NCBI RefSeq assembly: GCF_018143015.1
Contig: NC_054749.1
Location: 35,773,000-35,836,999 of the forward strand
Source of the DNA: Lytechinus variegatus
Lineage: Eukaryota; Echinodermata; Echinoidea; Temnopleuroida; Toxopneustidae
DNA length: 64,000 nucleotides
Reading direction: 5' to 3'
Shown here one piece after another: positions 1-11,908 of the stretch. Every line of letters begins with the position of its first letter. Within the stretch, counting starts at the first letter, position 1. Both the position numbers and the translations under genes were made by a program. Under the pieces are notes generated by a model. It worked only from the letters and a program-made list of their open reading frames with translations. It was not told where the DNA came from and searched no databases.

Positions 1-3000
1 GGTTTTTTGACTGATTTGAGTAGGTATGGGTGTCAACATTTACCAAAAAAAGTTAGGAAGAATACGGGTTGGGGAAAGTGCTTTTTTTCAAGGTCAAAGG
101 TCAATGACCTTTTTAAATATACTGTATCATGGTATCTCCCAGATAAAATACTACAAGTTGGTGATCATGGTGTCAAAATGCACAGATTCTTACAAGAAGA
201 TCAAACAAAATAAAATTAAGTTAAAAAAAAAAAAAATTCAAGGTCAAAGCCTTTCAAAGTTCATCGACCTTTTTAAAAATATATACCATATACGGTATAA
301 TGGTATATCTGAGATGAAAAGGCACAGGTTGGTGATCTTGGTGTCAAAATGCACAGATTTTTACACGAAGATCAAATCAAGTACCCACAATGCTTATTCA
401 CCAATGAAATTCAAGGCCAAAGCCTTTCAAAGGTCAATGACCCTTTTACATTATATACCATATACGGTACAATGGTATATCTCTGAGATGAAAAGGCGCA
501 GGTTGGTGATCTTGGTGTCAAAAATTCACAGATTCTTACAAGAAGATCAAATAAAATCAAATAAGGTACCTACAATGCTCATTTACAAATGAAATTCAAG
601 GTCAAAGCCTTTCAAAGGTCAATGACCTTTTTACATTATAATTATACGGTGTAATCTGGTAATGGTATCTCCGAGATGAAGTCGCAGGTTGGTGATTTGG
701 TGTCAAAAAGCAATTTTTGCAAGAAGATGAAAACGCACAAAATAATCATAAAGTCTTAAAGTTCACCTTTGATATCCAGAGTCAAAGGTCAAAAGTTAAT
801 AAATATTTATACATCCATGCATGATTCCCCCCCCAAAAAAAAAAAATATAGTAATTCATAATTATTATATTCACATTTTATTTGTGAATTATAGAAAGAA
901 AGATACCTATTTGTAATGAAAACTTGGATGTTTAATAATTTCACTCTGAAATAAGGATAAATAATGGCGGCCATGGAAAATATATTTAAGGGTTAGAAGT
1001 CAATCAACTATATCAATAACGTCAGGGAATTTAAGTAAATAGGTCGATAACTTGATAACTTCATTGTATATAGTGATTCTGATGGGAAAAAGACTGACCT
1101 GATGGAAAATGAATACAAATTTAATAGTTGATTCCTTGACCAATGATGACGTCAAAATACAAGTTCGAGGTGAAATCGATATCAAATAGCACTTTTTAAT
1201 ATATATTGCAGTAATGCATTGCCAAAAGTGTAAAAAAAAATCATGTATGATATAATCTAAAATGGTGAAGTTGTCTAAAGTAGGAGCATTTACATATGCA
1301 TTTTATAAATCTAAATCAAGGTACTAATTTTTCTGTAGCAATAGGTCACTAACCTCAATTGCTACAATCAATACTATAAACTATTACTTACTCTGTAAAT
1401 GGAAAGGATAGGCCTAACCCTAATGGCATGCATGATGCATCATCTAAGAACATTTTCATATAGCCAGGGGCAATGGTGAAGAATTAAAATAAGGCAATCA
1501 TTAGAGCTGCAGCTTTTGTCATAGTAAATGAAGTTAAGTGTCTCAACTTCAGCAAAGAGTAATTAAACTTTTGAAAACCTTCTGACATTTTCAGGACTTT
1601 GATCTGGCCCATTCAATGAAAGCCTAATAACGTTCTGTCAAGGGATATCAGACCAGGGTCTATATTATTGCTGATATGTTGCATAGCTTGATTCTCAAGA
1701 ACTGGACGTGGTGCTGTAGGAGTTTTGTTAGGTCAATGGATGTGTACTTTTAAGCTATTATCTCCTTTTGAATTTCATTATCATATCAAATGCCTAATTT
1801 GTGCATGATAACACTCAGTTATTCTGGACCAAATAATGATCCTTGTACAAACTGACACCTAGTAGAAATAGCATCATAGGTGACGTACGGCAGAGAGCAG
1901 GTATGAAGTTTTGTCCTGCAACATTAGCATCTCAGGAGATTCTGGCAGCTCGCAATGAGAGGTAATTAATAATAATAGGGGAATTCATCTTTGTTGAAGT
2001 TGATATACATGCAGCTCTAATGATGGCCTTCACTTCATCATCATCCCTCTGCTGTTTGGAAATGCTCTCAGATGATGCTAGCTGTGACATGAGAGTTAGA
2101 CCTTTCCGGGGACCTTTCCTACCCATTTTAAGAAGATTCTTGTACAAATCTTTGCATTTTGGCACCAAGATCACTAACCTGCGGTGTTTTATCTCAGAGA
2201 TACCATTATTATTATCTAATGTCAAAAAGTACATTGACCTTTGTCTTTGAATTTAAGGGTGAATGTGCATTGTCAATACTTAATTTCATTTTATTTGATC
2301 TTCCTGTAAGAATCTGTGTATTCTGACGCCAAGAACACCAATCTGGGCCGTTTTATCTTCGAGATACCAGTATATAATATGGTATATAATGTATAAAAGG
2401 TCATTGACCTTTGGCCTTAAATTTTATGGGTGAATATGCATTCTATTTCCTTAATTTTATTTTATTTGATCTTCTGATCAGAATCTGTCCATTTTGACAC
2501 CATGATCACCAACCTGTGCCTTTTCATCTCAGAGATATCATTATACAGTATGATATATATAATGTAAAAAGGTCATTTACCTTTTGAAAGCTTTGACCTT
2601 GAATTTTATTGGTGAATGTCCATTCTAGGTACTCACAAATTCATTCTATTTTACCTTCTTGTAAGAATCTGTACATTTTGACACCATGATCACTAGCCTG
2701 TTCCTTATCATCTCAGAGATACCATTATACAGTATTGTATATAATGTAAAAAAGATCATTGACCTTTGAAAGGCTTTGACCTTGAATTTCATCGGTGAAT
2801 GTGCATGGTAGGTACTTAATTCTATTTTATTTGATATATTGGTAAAAATTTGTGCATTTTGACACCATTATCACCAACCTGCGCCTTTCCATCTTAGAGA
2901 TATCATTATACGGTGTATATGAAAAGGTCATTGACCTTTGACCTTGAAAAAAACCACTTTCCCCAACCCGTTTTCCTCCTAACTTTTTTTTGGTAAATGT

Positions 3001-3035
3001 TGACACCCATACCTACTCAAATCAGTTGAAAAACC
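1..3035. repeat. Foldback element with long repeated inverted arms
   Basis: The first ~120 bases match, inverted, the stretch at about 2920-3035, so these are terminal inverted repeats. Each arm continues inward as degenerate repeats of about 150-190 bp. In the left arm the shared AAGGTCAAAG-type block starts near 93, 240, 411, 597 and 777; in the right arm it is inverted near 2245, 2410, 2594, 2776 and 2935. Each unit has a 'cacagattcttacaagaag' segment, a 'gagatgaaaaggc' segment and an AGGTCA-rich segment. The left end may lie before the window, because the match reaches base 1. Short open frames in the arms are by-products of the repeats. This is the architecture of foldback DNA transposons; no transposase was found. 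Confidence 0.8.
800..2105. other. Core of the foldback element, no recognised gene
   Basis: This is the single-copy segment between the two repeated arms. I see no transposase and no domain that I recognise. One minus-strand stretch near 1985-2130 reads as a charged peptide (including SKQQRDDDEVKAIIRAA) that looks less AT-driven than its surroundings and could be captured exon sequence. That is speculative. Confidence 0.4.
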
Positions 3036-3111
3036 ATTTCCAATAATTTTATTCCAGATTGGCTATTTTGAGGTCTAATTTAGGGATACTATTATGCCAT
3101 CCTCCCAATAC

Positions 3112-3380
3112 AGGGTGGCGACCTTTGATTATTTTTGGCGGGGGCTGATGTTATTATTTTTTTTTTAAACAAGTGCACACCTAGTTACCAATAATGCATA
3201 TAGCATTTCCATTTATTTGAAAGCAAGATAAAAGAGCATTGTAGATTAAATGTCTCGCTCACGGGCATAGGTGCAGCAGCCGGGGATCGAACCCCGGACT
3301 TTCCATGTATAGCCAGGCGCCTTAGACCACTCGGCCACGGCACCTATATCGGCTATAGCTACCGATTTCGGTCCCTGAAT
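3112..3380 (+). repeat. GGGTGGCGACCTTTG repeat family, copy 1 (split by a SINE)
   Basis: The motif 'gggtggcgacctttga' followed by 'ggcgggggctgat' and 'ctaccgatttcggtc' also occurs uninterrupted at 4353-4425, inverted at 6590-6712, and in part at 8683-8708. In this copy about 205 bp is inserted between 'ggggctgat' and 'tcggctatagctaccg'. Comparing copies 1 and 2 therefore shows an empty site and a filled site for the SINE. Confidence 0.6.
3141..3345 (-). mobile_element. tRNA-derived SINE with A-rich tail
   Basis: Read on the minus strand, 3344-3270 is a 75-nt tRNA-like head: a Pol III A box TGGCCGAGTGG, a B box GGTTCGATCC, and near-complementary acceptor ends (GGTGCCG and CTGCACC). The anticodon arm pairs poorly and the T loop is one base short, so it is not a working tRNA. 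A unique body of ~100 bp follows, then an A-rich tail (the T run at about 3153-3167 on the plus strand). It interrupts a repeat that is intact at 4353-4425, which supports insertion. The target duplication is unclear. Confidence 0.65.
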
Positions 3381-3653
3381 TTGGTAACGTTAGTCTATTT
3401 AATAGATTTTGCGCATGGCTTTTGTGTATTGGACGTCAGTATTGTAATCAAGAGCTAAACCAGCACAAGCCCAAGATAATAATAATACATAGGATTTATA
3501 TACCGTCTATTCCCTTGCGATTAATACTCAAGGCGCGTAGAAAATAGTAAAAACAAAAATTAAAGAGAAGTCAAAAAAAGGCATATTACTAATGAGGAAA
3601 TTTTAGAGCACTTGACGACATGAATGGAATGATGCATTACTCAAAACATATAC

Positions 3654-3654
<1 letters not shown>

Positions 3655-3742
<88 letters not shown>
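3655..3742. repeat. (TA)n microsatellite
   Basis: An unbroken TA dinucleotide run of about 88 bp. It is followed by T-rich DNA and a long C run near 3848-3860. Confidence 0.97.
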
Positions 3743-3743
<1 letters not shown>

Positions 3744-3744
3744 T

Positions 3745-4333
3745 TTTTTTTCTTTGTGGTCGAATTTTCTGGGGGGCTTGAGCGATTTTTTGAAATTTAT
3801 TTATTTCTATTATTATTTTTTTGAGGGGGGCTTCATTCCCCAAAGTCCCCCCCCCCCCCCAACCGCGCTTGGGCGCGCACACGTACACCAACGTAATCAT
3901 TTGATACGGCACTTTCTTTCCATTAACATTATTAACATTATTGTTGTTATTATTACTATTATCATTATACTCCAGTATTACCTTCACATATTCCGTTCTT
4001 TCATACATTTCTAATCAAGGAATTCAGGATTGAGACCTACTAACGTTTGTTTTTTTTTCACGCTAAACTCTTCCGAACGTCTCATTTGTAATCGATTATA
4101 ATGAACCCAAATAATAAATATAAATTTCATGACAATATTTTCCAGATAAGGAGATTGATCATTAATCTATATTACAAAATATAAATATTTTAAATGTTTT
4201 TTTAATTACGTGTGAATACTTTTAGAATTCTTCCAAAGGAAAAAATGGTAAATCGCAAAACATTAACTACTAAAAGATATTGCTTTAGAATATACTTTTA
4301 CCCAACGCCGCCATGTGGCCATCGACCTAAATT
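3745..4333. other. AT-rich intergenic DNA
   Basis: There is a G run and C run at 3834-3860 and then AT-rich sequence. I see no gene. Confidence 0.5.
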
Positions 4334-4425
4334 AAGCCACCCTTCCGTATTAGGGTGGCGACCTTTGACCACTTTTGGCGGGGGCTGATTTCGGCTAGCT
4401 ACCGATTTCGGTCACTAAATCTTGC
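4334..4425 (+). repeat. GGGTGGCGACCTTTG repeat family, copy 2 (uninterrupted)
   Basis: It carries 'taagccacccttcc', 'gggtggcgacctttga', 'ggcgggggctgat' and 'ctaccgatttcggtc'. The inverted relative at 6590-6712 has the same order reversed. The two could be terminal repeats of a ~2.4 kb element (4334-6712) that later took up a MITE and two SINEs, or independent copies. Confidence 0.55.
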
Positions 4426-5147
4426 TCAGAATAAAGTGAATCAATGCATACTGTACTGCCTGTCACCCATAATTTCGTCAATCTCTCTCTCAATCACTGC
4501 ATCAGTATCATTAGGTTTATTTTAATCATAATTTATCATCATTACTATCAACAATTACAGGAATATACAGAGAGCAAATAACTTGTCTCATCAAAGCCAC
4601 TGATGAGGATGAAAACCCTCCAAAATTTTGGTTCATGATTTTATTGTTATCAGAAGTATCAGCAGTTATTGAGACAATAATTCATTTTGAATAAGTGTGT
4701 AACGAAATAAAAATCACGTTGAAGAAAAAAATAAATGAATTGTAAATCGCTGATGGCCCTACTGAGGCTTTGGTAATGAGTCAATAATACTCGAGTATCA
4801 TTACGATCACACAGGGAAATTGATTAACTTGTTTACCCGCTATTTTGTATCACATTCACCCACACGTATTATAAAAAAATAACTAAATAGTTGACAAGAA
4901 AATTACCATCATCAGGATCAGTTAGTGTCCAAGTCCTCAGCATACCGTATTTTCCGCTTTAATGGTGTTCTTTGTAACGAACAATATACACTTAGCGTGT
5001 CCCAAAATGAAATATCCCTACCATAGAAAATAATAATCATAATTATAAGCCTACACAAGTTTGTGATTTTCAAGACTTGGCGATTAGTTTTAATGCTAAG
5101 ACCATTCAGCTCATCTAGCGTTCCTTAACGCTTTCTAGAACGTATAT
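4426..5147. other. Intergenic DNA, no feature seen
   Basis: The sequence is AT-rich with scattered stops in all frames. A CTGATGAG string at about 4601 was checked as a hammerhead ribozyme core and rejected. Confidence 0.5.
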
Positions 5148-5545
5148 ACACTGTAAAAACTGCGGTGTTAAAACTGACACCAATTGGTGTTAATATAGAG
5201 GACCACACCCTGGGCGTTGTGGCGTGCGCCTGTAATCGAAGCTGTGGGAAAGTTACAAATTGATGCAGAGGTTCGAGGTTCGAGCCCTGGTCACGTATTT
5301 CGGATGGTGACGTTAAAGGTCGGTCTCAGACGTAAATAATCATATCTCAAGTACACACACACATCTGAGGTGTTAAAATTACACCCTAGAGATTGAACAT
5401 AACACCAAAGAGTGTAAATGTAACAGCCAAAGGTGTTGTAATAACACCGATATGTGTAAAACTAAAACCACCAATTTAACACCGGGGTAAAATATCTGGT
5501 GTGGTCCTCTATGTACACCGGTTAACACCACAGTTTCTGCTGTGT
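5148..5545. mobile_element. MITE with GGTGTTA/TAACACC motifs, interrupted by a SINE
   Basis: The ends are inverted repeats: the left begins ACACTGTAAAAACTG and the right, reversed, begins ACACAGCAGAAACTG. Both continue into 'ggtgttaa' and then 'tagaggaccacacc'. The interior repeats the ggtgtta / taacacc motif several times in both orientations. A SINE at 5211-5363 splits the element just inside the left repeat. Confidence 0.75.
5211..5363 (+). mobile_element. SINE with 7SL/Alu-domain-like head, copy 1
   Basis: This is about 150 bp long. It starts GGGCGTTGTGGCG, then GCGCCTGTAATC and AGCT, has a Pol III B box GGTTCGAGCCC near 5278, a body 'ggatggtgacgttaaaggtcg', and a short ACAC-type tail. 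A 7-bp stutter at the B box (GAGGTTC repeated) separates it from copy 2. It sits inside the MITE at 5148-5545 and is therefore younger than that MITE. Confidence 0.75.
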
Positions 5546-5736
5546 ATTGTCAAATGCCCTTTATAAAGAACGCCTATATACTTACCAAGGTCCGGACCAT
5601 GTTATCAGATAGTTCTTATCCCTCAATGATTGTTACAGGTTTAATCGTTCTGGAATACGACTGTGTCCACCCCACACTCGTCTCTCACGTTATCGGGATT
5701 CCTTTAATTCAGAATGATGTACAACTCTAATGTAAC
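5546..5736. other. Short intergenic gap
   Basis: Nothing recognisable lies between the MITE and the second SINE copy. Confidence 0.5.
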
Positions 5737-5745
5737 ACGATGATG

Positions 5746-5913
5746 GGCGTTGTGGCGTGCGCCTGTAATCCAAGCTATGTGGGGAAGTTACAGATTGATG
5801 CAGAGGTTCGAGCCCTTGTCACGTCTTTCGGATGGTGACGTTAAAGGTCGGTCCCAGACGTAAATAATCATATCCGATTTATAATGTCTGACAAAACTCA
5901 AATACACACACAT
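5746..5913 (+). mobile_element. SINE with 7SL/Alu-domain-like head, copy 2, with target duplication
   Basis: This 168-bp copy is flanked by the direct repeat ACGATGATG at 5737-5745 and 5914-5922, the mark of retroposition, which fixes its ends. The head reads GGGCGTTGTGGCGTGCGCC then TGTAATCCAAGCTA, close to the start of vertebrate 7SL RNA and Alu, including the UGUAAUC element of the SRP Alu domain. A B box GGTTCGAGCCC follows near 5805. The 3' part ends in an A/C-rich tail (aatacacacacat). It encodes no protein and would rely on another element's reverse transcriptase. Confidence 0.85.
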
Positions 5914-5922
5914 ACGATGATG

Positions 5923-6589
5923 TCATATTCCTCTATTCACCTCAAATGTAACACAGTGTTTTTTCTTCTTTTTCTTCCTTCTTTCTCCTTATCCCTATTT
6001 CTTCTCTCTTTGATCTTTTCATCTTCTTCCCTTCCCTGTTTTCCTCTCCTCTCTCTGACTTACTTTCACCATTGTCTTGTACAAGTTTTATGTATAAAAT
6101 TGAATTCTACTTTTGCATTGTTTGAAATTTAATTATAAAACATATTCTGCATCTAGGATTAGGGGATGATATATCAGCACACATACCTTTCATCATTATC
6201 ATATTCATCGTTCGTGTGAATCATTTTAATATACTTTCCATCTTTGTGTGTACTTATCATGCTTATTGTTAAAGCCATTGGAAACCAAATTTCTTTGTAT
6301 GCGTACATTGACCAATGAAAGAATCTTGAATCTTTTTGACAATGTAGTCTTTAATTGTCAAAGGTCAGTGAATCGAAACAGAAGCTTCGTTCTTGACTCT
6401 GGACAAACAACATTTCGTCAGCTCTGACGCTACAATTCAATTTGGGTGGGTGGGTGAAAACTGAAAACTGAAAACTCGTTATTCAGATTTGTGCACGGAT
6501 GAAGAAAACAGTCATCGATTCCAAAGATGATCTTGCCAAATGAGGTACTTCGTACAGTTAGAAATTTTGGTAATTTGTTTATTTTTACT
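5923..6589. other. Intergenic DNA, pyrimidine-rich near 5960-6060
   Basis: There is a C/T-rich tract at about 5955-6060 and otherwise no pattern. The open frame across the tract is low complexity. Confidence 0.5.
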
Positions 6590-6712
6590 GTGGTCGCTTT
6601 TGTTTCATTGCTTAGAAAAGTAAAGTGCCGAAGTCATTAGCTTGCCAAAATCAGCCCCCGTCAAAAATTGTCAAAGGTCGCCGCCCCCACGAGGAAGGGT
6701 GGCTTGGTCTGT
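6590..6712 (-). repeat. GGGTGGCGACCTTTG repeat family, inverted copy
   Basis: Read on the minus strand it gives 'aagccacccttcc', 'ggcgacctttgac' and 'gacgggggctgat', the same order as at 4334-4425. It is the inverted partner of that copy. Confidence 0.6.
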
Positions 6713-9675
6713 TGGTCTATTATTATTAAAGAGTCATTGTAAATTCGAACGTTTTAGATTGTTGTGTGTTAATCGTACAATGTATACGTTTTTCACCATC
6801 GTCATATGAGAAAGTAGAAATGTATTTAAAGTTATCAAAGAATGGGTAAAAAGTTTTGAAATGTAGGTGTCAAATATTATTCGGTTTATACTTAGTAATA
6901 AAAGAAAGAAAATATTTTCATAAAAATTATTCAATTACAAGGATTGAAAGTTTGGAGGAGTAAGAAAAAGCAGACTGGTGTTTAGTATCTAGCTGGTCTA
7001 GCTGGTCTCTCTTTTCCTGCTTCAGAAATTTATAAAACTTCCCCTCCTCCACCTTCGAGTGTAGCAAATGTGAATCAATGTCTTGTTGTTAACTGATACT
7101 TGTACTACGGCTGGATTTGAACCACGAACCTTGTGATCAATTCTCCTCAGATAGGCATAACTACACATTTCCTTTATTAACAATGATAACTTTTAATATA
7201 ATGATAGTAACGATTGTAGAAGTGAGTGATGATAACAATAATAACAATAATAACATTTGTAGGGCGCTTTATATTGGTGTTTCAAAGCGCACAGGTTGAC
7301 AGATAATAATAACATATAGTCAATCTATTTAAAAAAAAGTTATGAGAAAAAGTGAGTTTTAAGTGACGATTTTAAAATTTCCACGGAGGGGGCATTTTGG
7401 ATATGAGTGGGGAGTTTATTCCAGAGGGAGGGAGCAATGATAGATAATAATAAAAAAGTGGTTTAATAAAAAAAAATGATAATGATAATAATGATAATAA
7501 TAATAATTAGATGAAAAATAATAATAATAATAAAATAATTATGATACTAATTAATAATAATAATAAACTGAGATTGATAAGAAAGACTCTCGGACATTAG
7601 AAGTGTAAAGTTCTTAGTTGCACTCGAATTTGCTTAGTGCGTTTTGTTAGAGCAAAGTTATTCAAAAAAATACGGACTTGATTCTCTGTAGATGAATAAT
7701 AGCACTAATTCATAATAATAATAAAATTAATTTAAAAACAGGAATATTGTACATCACATTATTGATAAAAAGAATAATATGGGTAAGCTTTTAATTTAAA
7801 CTTTGGTTTGAGTTAAATAATTGAAAAAGAATTTCAGTAATATTGCCAAAGAAAATCCACTAAAATATAAAAAGTGAATCTCCGTGAGGTGCCATTATCA
7901 AGTCTGTAAGGAAAAGACACGTGATCGATCCCATGACGTCACTTAAAATATAAAACGTGTCCTGTCTCATCAGTACCTATGATTATACAACAAGATATTG
8001 CATCTCTATAAATTCATTGATTGGATCGCATTCTAATGATATATTCCATTGTAACCAAAATATAAGAAAAAACAATAATAATGATATTGATAATTATATT
8101 GATTATATAAGGAATGATAACAATAATATTAATAGTCATAACAGGCTTACTGAAAAAAAATATGTCCAAATCCCTATCGAAAATCATAGAAACAAGAAGA
8201 TTTGAAGTAATGATGTATTAAATCAAATTATAAGAATAATTAAAAAATAGTAATAGGAAAAGTAAAGGTGGTGATGAATGAAATTTAAGAATTATGATAA
8301 CAAAAATAAACGGGAAAATGCGTTTCAGTTGGTTTGTCTTTTTCCGGACATTTCCTTCATTAATCGATTACAAATTATAAAATTATATCAATTTTTTCTT
8401 CAATGACTTTTTCTTCTACTTCAAATATAGAAAAGCGAAATCAAAATTGATGATTAAAAAGATATAAAACCTTTTTAAAAAAAATATAGTTTCATTTTGT
8501 TAAAATGTAAATGATAAAGTTTAGCCTTTTTTAAGTTTTATATTTTCTAACTATAACAAAAGTAATAATTTGCTGATATATGTATATGTTGACTCTCATC
8601 CTTTGTAATGTTGACGCCGCCGTCGCTCTGCTGTGCGCTCACAGCAGTGCTGACTTTGTAATTATTCTTTGGTGGAGGCTGAAATCGGTTAGCTGCCGAT
8701 TTCGGCCTTTTATTCGTAGCATCTCAAGATTCTCTTACATCTGTCTTTCGGATTTGGAAAGTTCCCGAAAATATTGACCTTTGCCGAAGGATTCGGGAAA
8801 AGAAACATTCAGGGAAATCCGCTAATTACGCAACATTAGAATGTAGCAATTTTCAATTCATTTTCATTTTTTAAAAAGAATTTTGCCCCATTTTGTATCT
8901 CAATTTCTGCTCGTGCGCCTCGCGCTCGCATTTACGTGATTTTGTTACCATTTTAGGAAGTCCGTGAACAATGAAGATCACATTTACTCAATTTTGTTTC
9001 AAGTTAAACATAAAGATTCAAAGATATACCCCCTGAATTTCGGGATATTTGGGATTGAGTTTCGGGAAATTTGTTATTGAGCTGTGGAATACATCTTTTG
9101 TCATAATTTTGGACGAAAAATTAATAATAATTATCCATTCAGTGTCTTTTTCGAAAATGGGTAAAAAAAAATGAAAATAAAGGATCAAATGAGTAACTCA
9201 ATCATTGTTGATTTTTTTTCTGGTTAAAATGGAGACGTGTTTTACAAAGTCATGTATGAAAACGTAAAAAAGAAATATAATTTCATTTAATAAAATAACA
9301 AAAAAAGTGTGGACACAACACTAGGCAGCTATTGCATATTCATGAGGGCATGCATTAAACTGTTTTTAAAAAAAGTATTGCTAAACTGTAAAATTAAGTA
9401 ACTTTGTCACTTTTTATCAGTTTTATAATTCTTTAAATAATTATCATTTTGCTTGCTGAATTTCATTCTTAATTTGATGCAATTTTCAACAAAAACTTGA
9501 GAATGATTTCGGGGAAGTATGTGACCCATGTCACATTTGCAACATATTATATATTGGGTCAATAATGGTGTTTTTTTTTAGATATCTATATTTATTTTCT
9601 CTATATTCATTATCACTGAAAGATGAATAGTAACCATATAATGTAAGGTAAGATGCTACAGTCTTAACTCATAAT
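6713..9675. other. AT-rich intergenic DNA with AAT/ATT microsatellites
   Basis: Several short (AAT)n or (AAC)n tracts lie at about 7225-7320, 7470-7570 and 7700-7730. Around 7255-7292 is 'tgtagggcgctttata...caaagcgc', a common repeat tail. At 8625-8650 is a small CTGCTGTG/CACAGCAG hairpin, followed by a fragment of the GGGTGGCGACC family at 8683-8708. I could build no gene model on either strand. Confidence 0.5.
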
Positions 9676-10252
9676 TTAAAGGTCAAGTCCATCCCAGGAA
9701 AATGCTGACTTGAATAAATAGAGAAAAATCAAACTAGCATAGTGCTGAAAATATCATCAAAATCAGATGTAAAATTAGAAAGTTATGACATTTTAAAGTT
9801 TCGCTTATTTTTCACAAAACAGTGATATGTTCAACTAGGTGAGTCAGTCGATGATGTCCATCACTCACTATTTCTTTTGTATTCTGTTTGAATTATACAA
9901 TATTTCCTTTTTTATAGATTTGATAAAAAGGACCAACTTGACTGAACCATATAGTATTAAACAATGCTGATTCCACATGTTCAGGGAGGAATTAATTTTT
10001 GTGCAATGTAAGAATGAGGAAATTATATTTCATATAATAAAATACAAAAGAAATACATTAGTGAGTGGATGACGTCATTGTCTCTTCATTTGCATACCAG
10101 TCAGGATGTGCATATAACTTTTGTGAAATTAAGCAAAACTTTAAAATGTCATAACTTTCTTATTTTTCATCCGATATTTTCAGTGTTATGCTTTTTGGAT
10201 TTTTCTCTTTATATTCAAATCAACTTTTTGTTGGGGTGGACTTGTCCTTTAA
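9676..10252. mobile_element. TTAA-bounded foldback MITE, family A, copy 1
   Basis: It begins TTAAAGGTCAAGTCCATCCC and ends with the inverted partner GGACTTGTCCTTTAA. The arms are long (over 200 bp) and imperfect, including 'aaattttcatcaaaatc'-type and 'agaaagttatgacat' blocks that recur inverted at the other end. TTAA at both ends is the target site of piggyBac-type transposases. Three other copies are at 18678, 27131 and 38243. Confidence 0.85.
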
Positions 10253-11696
10253 TGTTAGAATCTTCATTTTCATTCAACATTTCCAGGGAAAGGGAGGGAT
10301 TTAATCACTGACAAATGTAAAACTCCAAACAATATTTTAGGCTTCATGTTCATTTTTTATTATATCCTTTATAATAATAAAGGTTAAAAGTTCCACTCTT
10401 TTTTATTTCTATACATAAGCTAGATTTAAAATTGATATAATTGAATTCAAATTGCACCCACAATGTCTTGTTAAAAGGACGGGTAGTCAAGTAAGGCAGA
10501 GAAATAGACACAAGTACCACATCAAGGTCAATAAGGCCAGATATATAGACCAAAGAAATATTCATGAAAACTGTAAGTCACAATGACATATAAAAAACAG
10601 CAAGGATATCAACCTTGTTTAAACACACTGCATTATCATTTAACATGAAACATGGGAAACATAGATTGGAGGATAAAGTATACCCTGGCAACCCCCCCCC
10701 CCCCCCCCTTCACTCCACCTAACATATGCAAGTAATACAGATTCAGTTCTGTCCATGAGTACAAATAGCTTACTCCACATTGAATGTTTAATCACAAGAA
10801 GTGAACCCCCCTCCTCACTATCTAAACATTTAAAACCCTGTCACATAGCTCCATCCAAGCCTTGTGGGTGAGATGATTGCCCTCAACTCACCCACAACAA
10901 AGTTGAGCATGGCCCAAAAAAATTTCTGGTGCAAATCAGGCTTGCGTGTGAGATACTGTCAATGCGAGCGACCTGCGGGCATAAAAAAAATAAGTCACAG
11001 GCAAGGCTTGCACAGAGCGATGTGACAGGCCTCAAGAGACCAAACCAATCTAATACATAAGATACATCTTTGGCTATGTTCCGAATACTTCCAATTCGAT
11101 GTCATGTCTTACACACATAAACAACTAAAGATGAATACCTTAATTTGTACTTATGAATACACGAGACTTTTCTTTTAACTAAGAATCTCTTTTGATTTCT
11201 TTAATTTGACCTTTTGTTTTTCACCTTTGTCACTGTTAATGCAATATTTCTAATACATGGATGAGAAATATAACATCATCACATACATGTAGATATTTTT
11301 CATGAAAGATTGCTCTTAGACTCTTACATCTACAACTGTATGGCCAGTTCCAAAGAGGATTCCATGTAATAGCAAGTGATTTTCACTGATAACTGTTACA
11401 AGAAGCTTAAATTCTAGCACCTGATTGGCATGAATAAATTGGTGAGAATCACTCCCCATGTCTGCATTCAATAAAAGTACTGTAGTCAGTACGGAAATAT
11501 TATCGTTGAGTATTTATCCAGTACTTGTATTGTTTCCAAGCATGCGTATTATGTACTGGATTGGACATAGAAAGTCATCGGCATCCCAGATGATGTACAA
11601 AGCCAAGGTGAACAATTATTTTTTTCCTTATTTTTCTTCAGGGTAAAGTCCAAGATATTTCCCCATTATTTCTGTAGTTATCTATATACACAGTAA
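10253..11696. other. Intergenic DNA or distal 3' region
   Basis: There is a C run at 10691-10709. I see no exon that I can support. A minus-strand AATAAA lies near 10350 and could in principle end a very long 3' UTR of the gene at 13999-21407, but nothing else supports that. Confidence 0.35.
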
Positions 11697-11908
11697 AAAC
11701 GCTGTTTAAGATTTTATACAACGCTGTTTACTACATGAACCTTACAGTAATTGTTTAACTGTTTAAACAATCATGTTTAATTTATTGAAGATTAAATATT
11801 GAAAATTAAACTTTGTTGCTTAAGATTTTAACTCTTGTTTAAACTATTTAAACAATTACTGTAAGGTTCATATAGTAAACAGCATTGTATAATTTTTTTA
11901 CTGTGTAC
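11697..11908. mobile_element. Short MITE with TACACAGTAAAAA ends
   Basis: The left end TACACAGTAAAAACGCTG and the inverted right end TACACAGTAAAAAAATTA match. Inner parts also pair ('gaaccttacagtaattgttt' on the left, and inverted on the right). The terminal motif resembles that of the MITE at 5148-5545. Confidence 0.75.

Noticed and set aside
26..592. 188-codon plus-strand open frame as a gene
   Set aside because: It lies in the tandem repeats of the foldback arm and its translation repeats the same ~60-residue pattern.
3270..3344. Functional tRNA gene on the minus strand
   Set aside because: The anticodon stem does not pair, the T loop is short, the acceptor has a mismatch, and it is followed by a SINE body and A-rich tail inserted in another repeat.
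4595..4630. Hammerhead ribozyme core (CTGATGAG ... GAAAA)
   Set aside because: There is no CGAAA partner with a pairing stem II, and no GUC-type cleavage site closing stems I and III around it.
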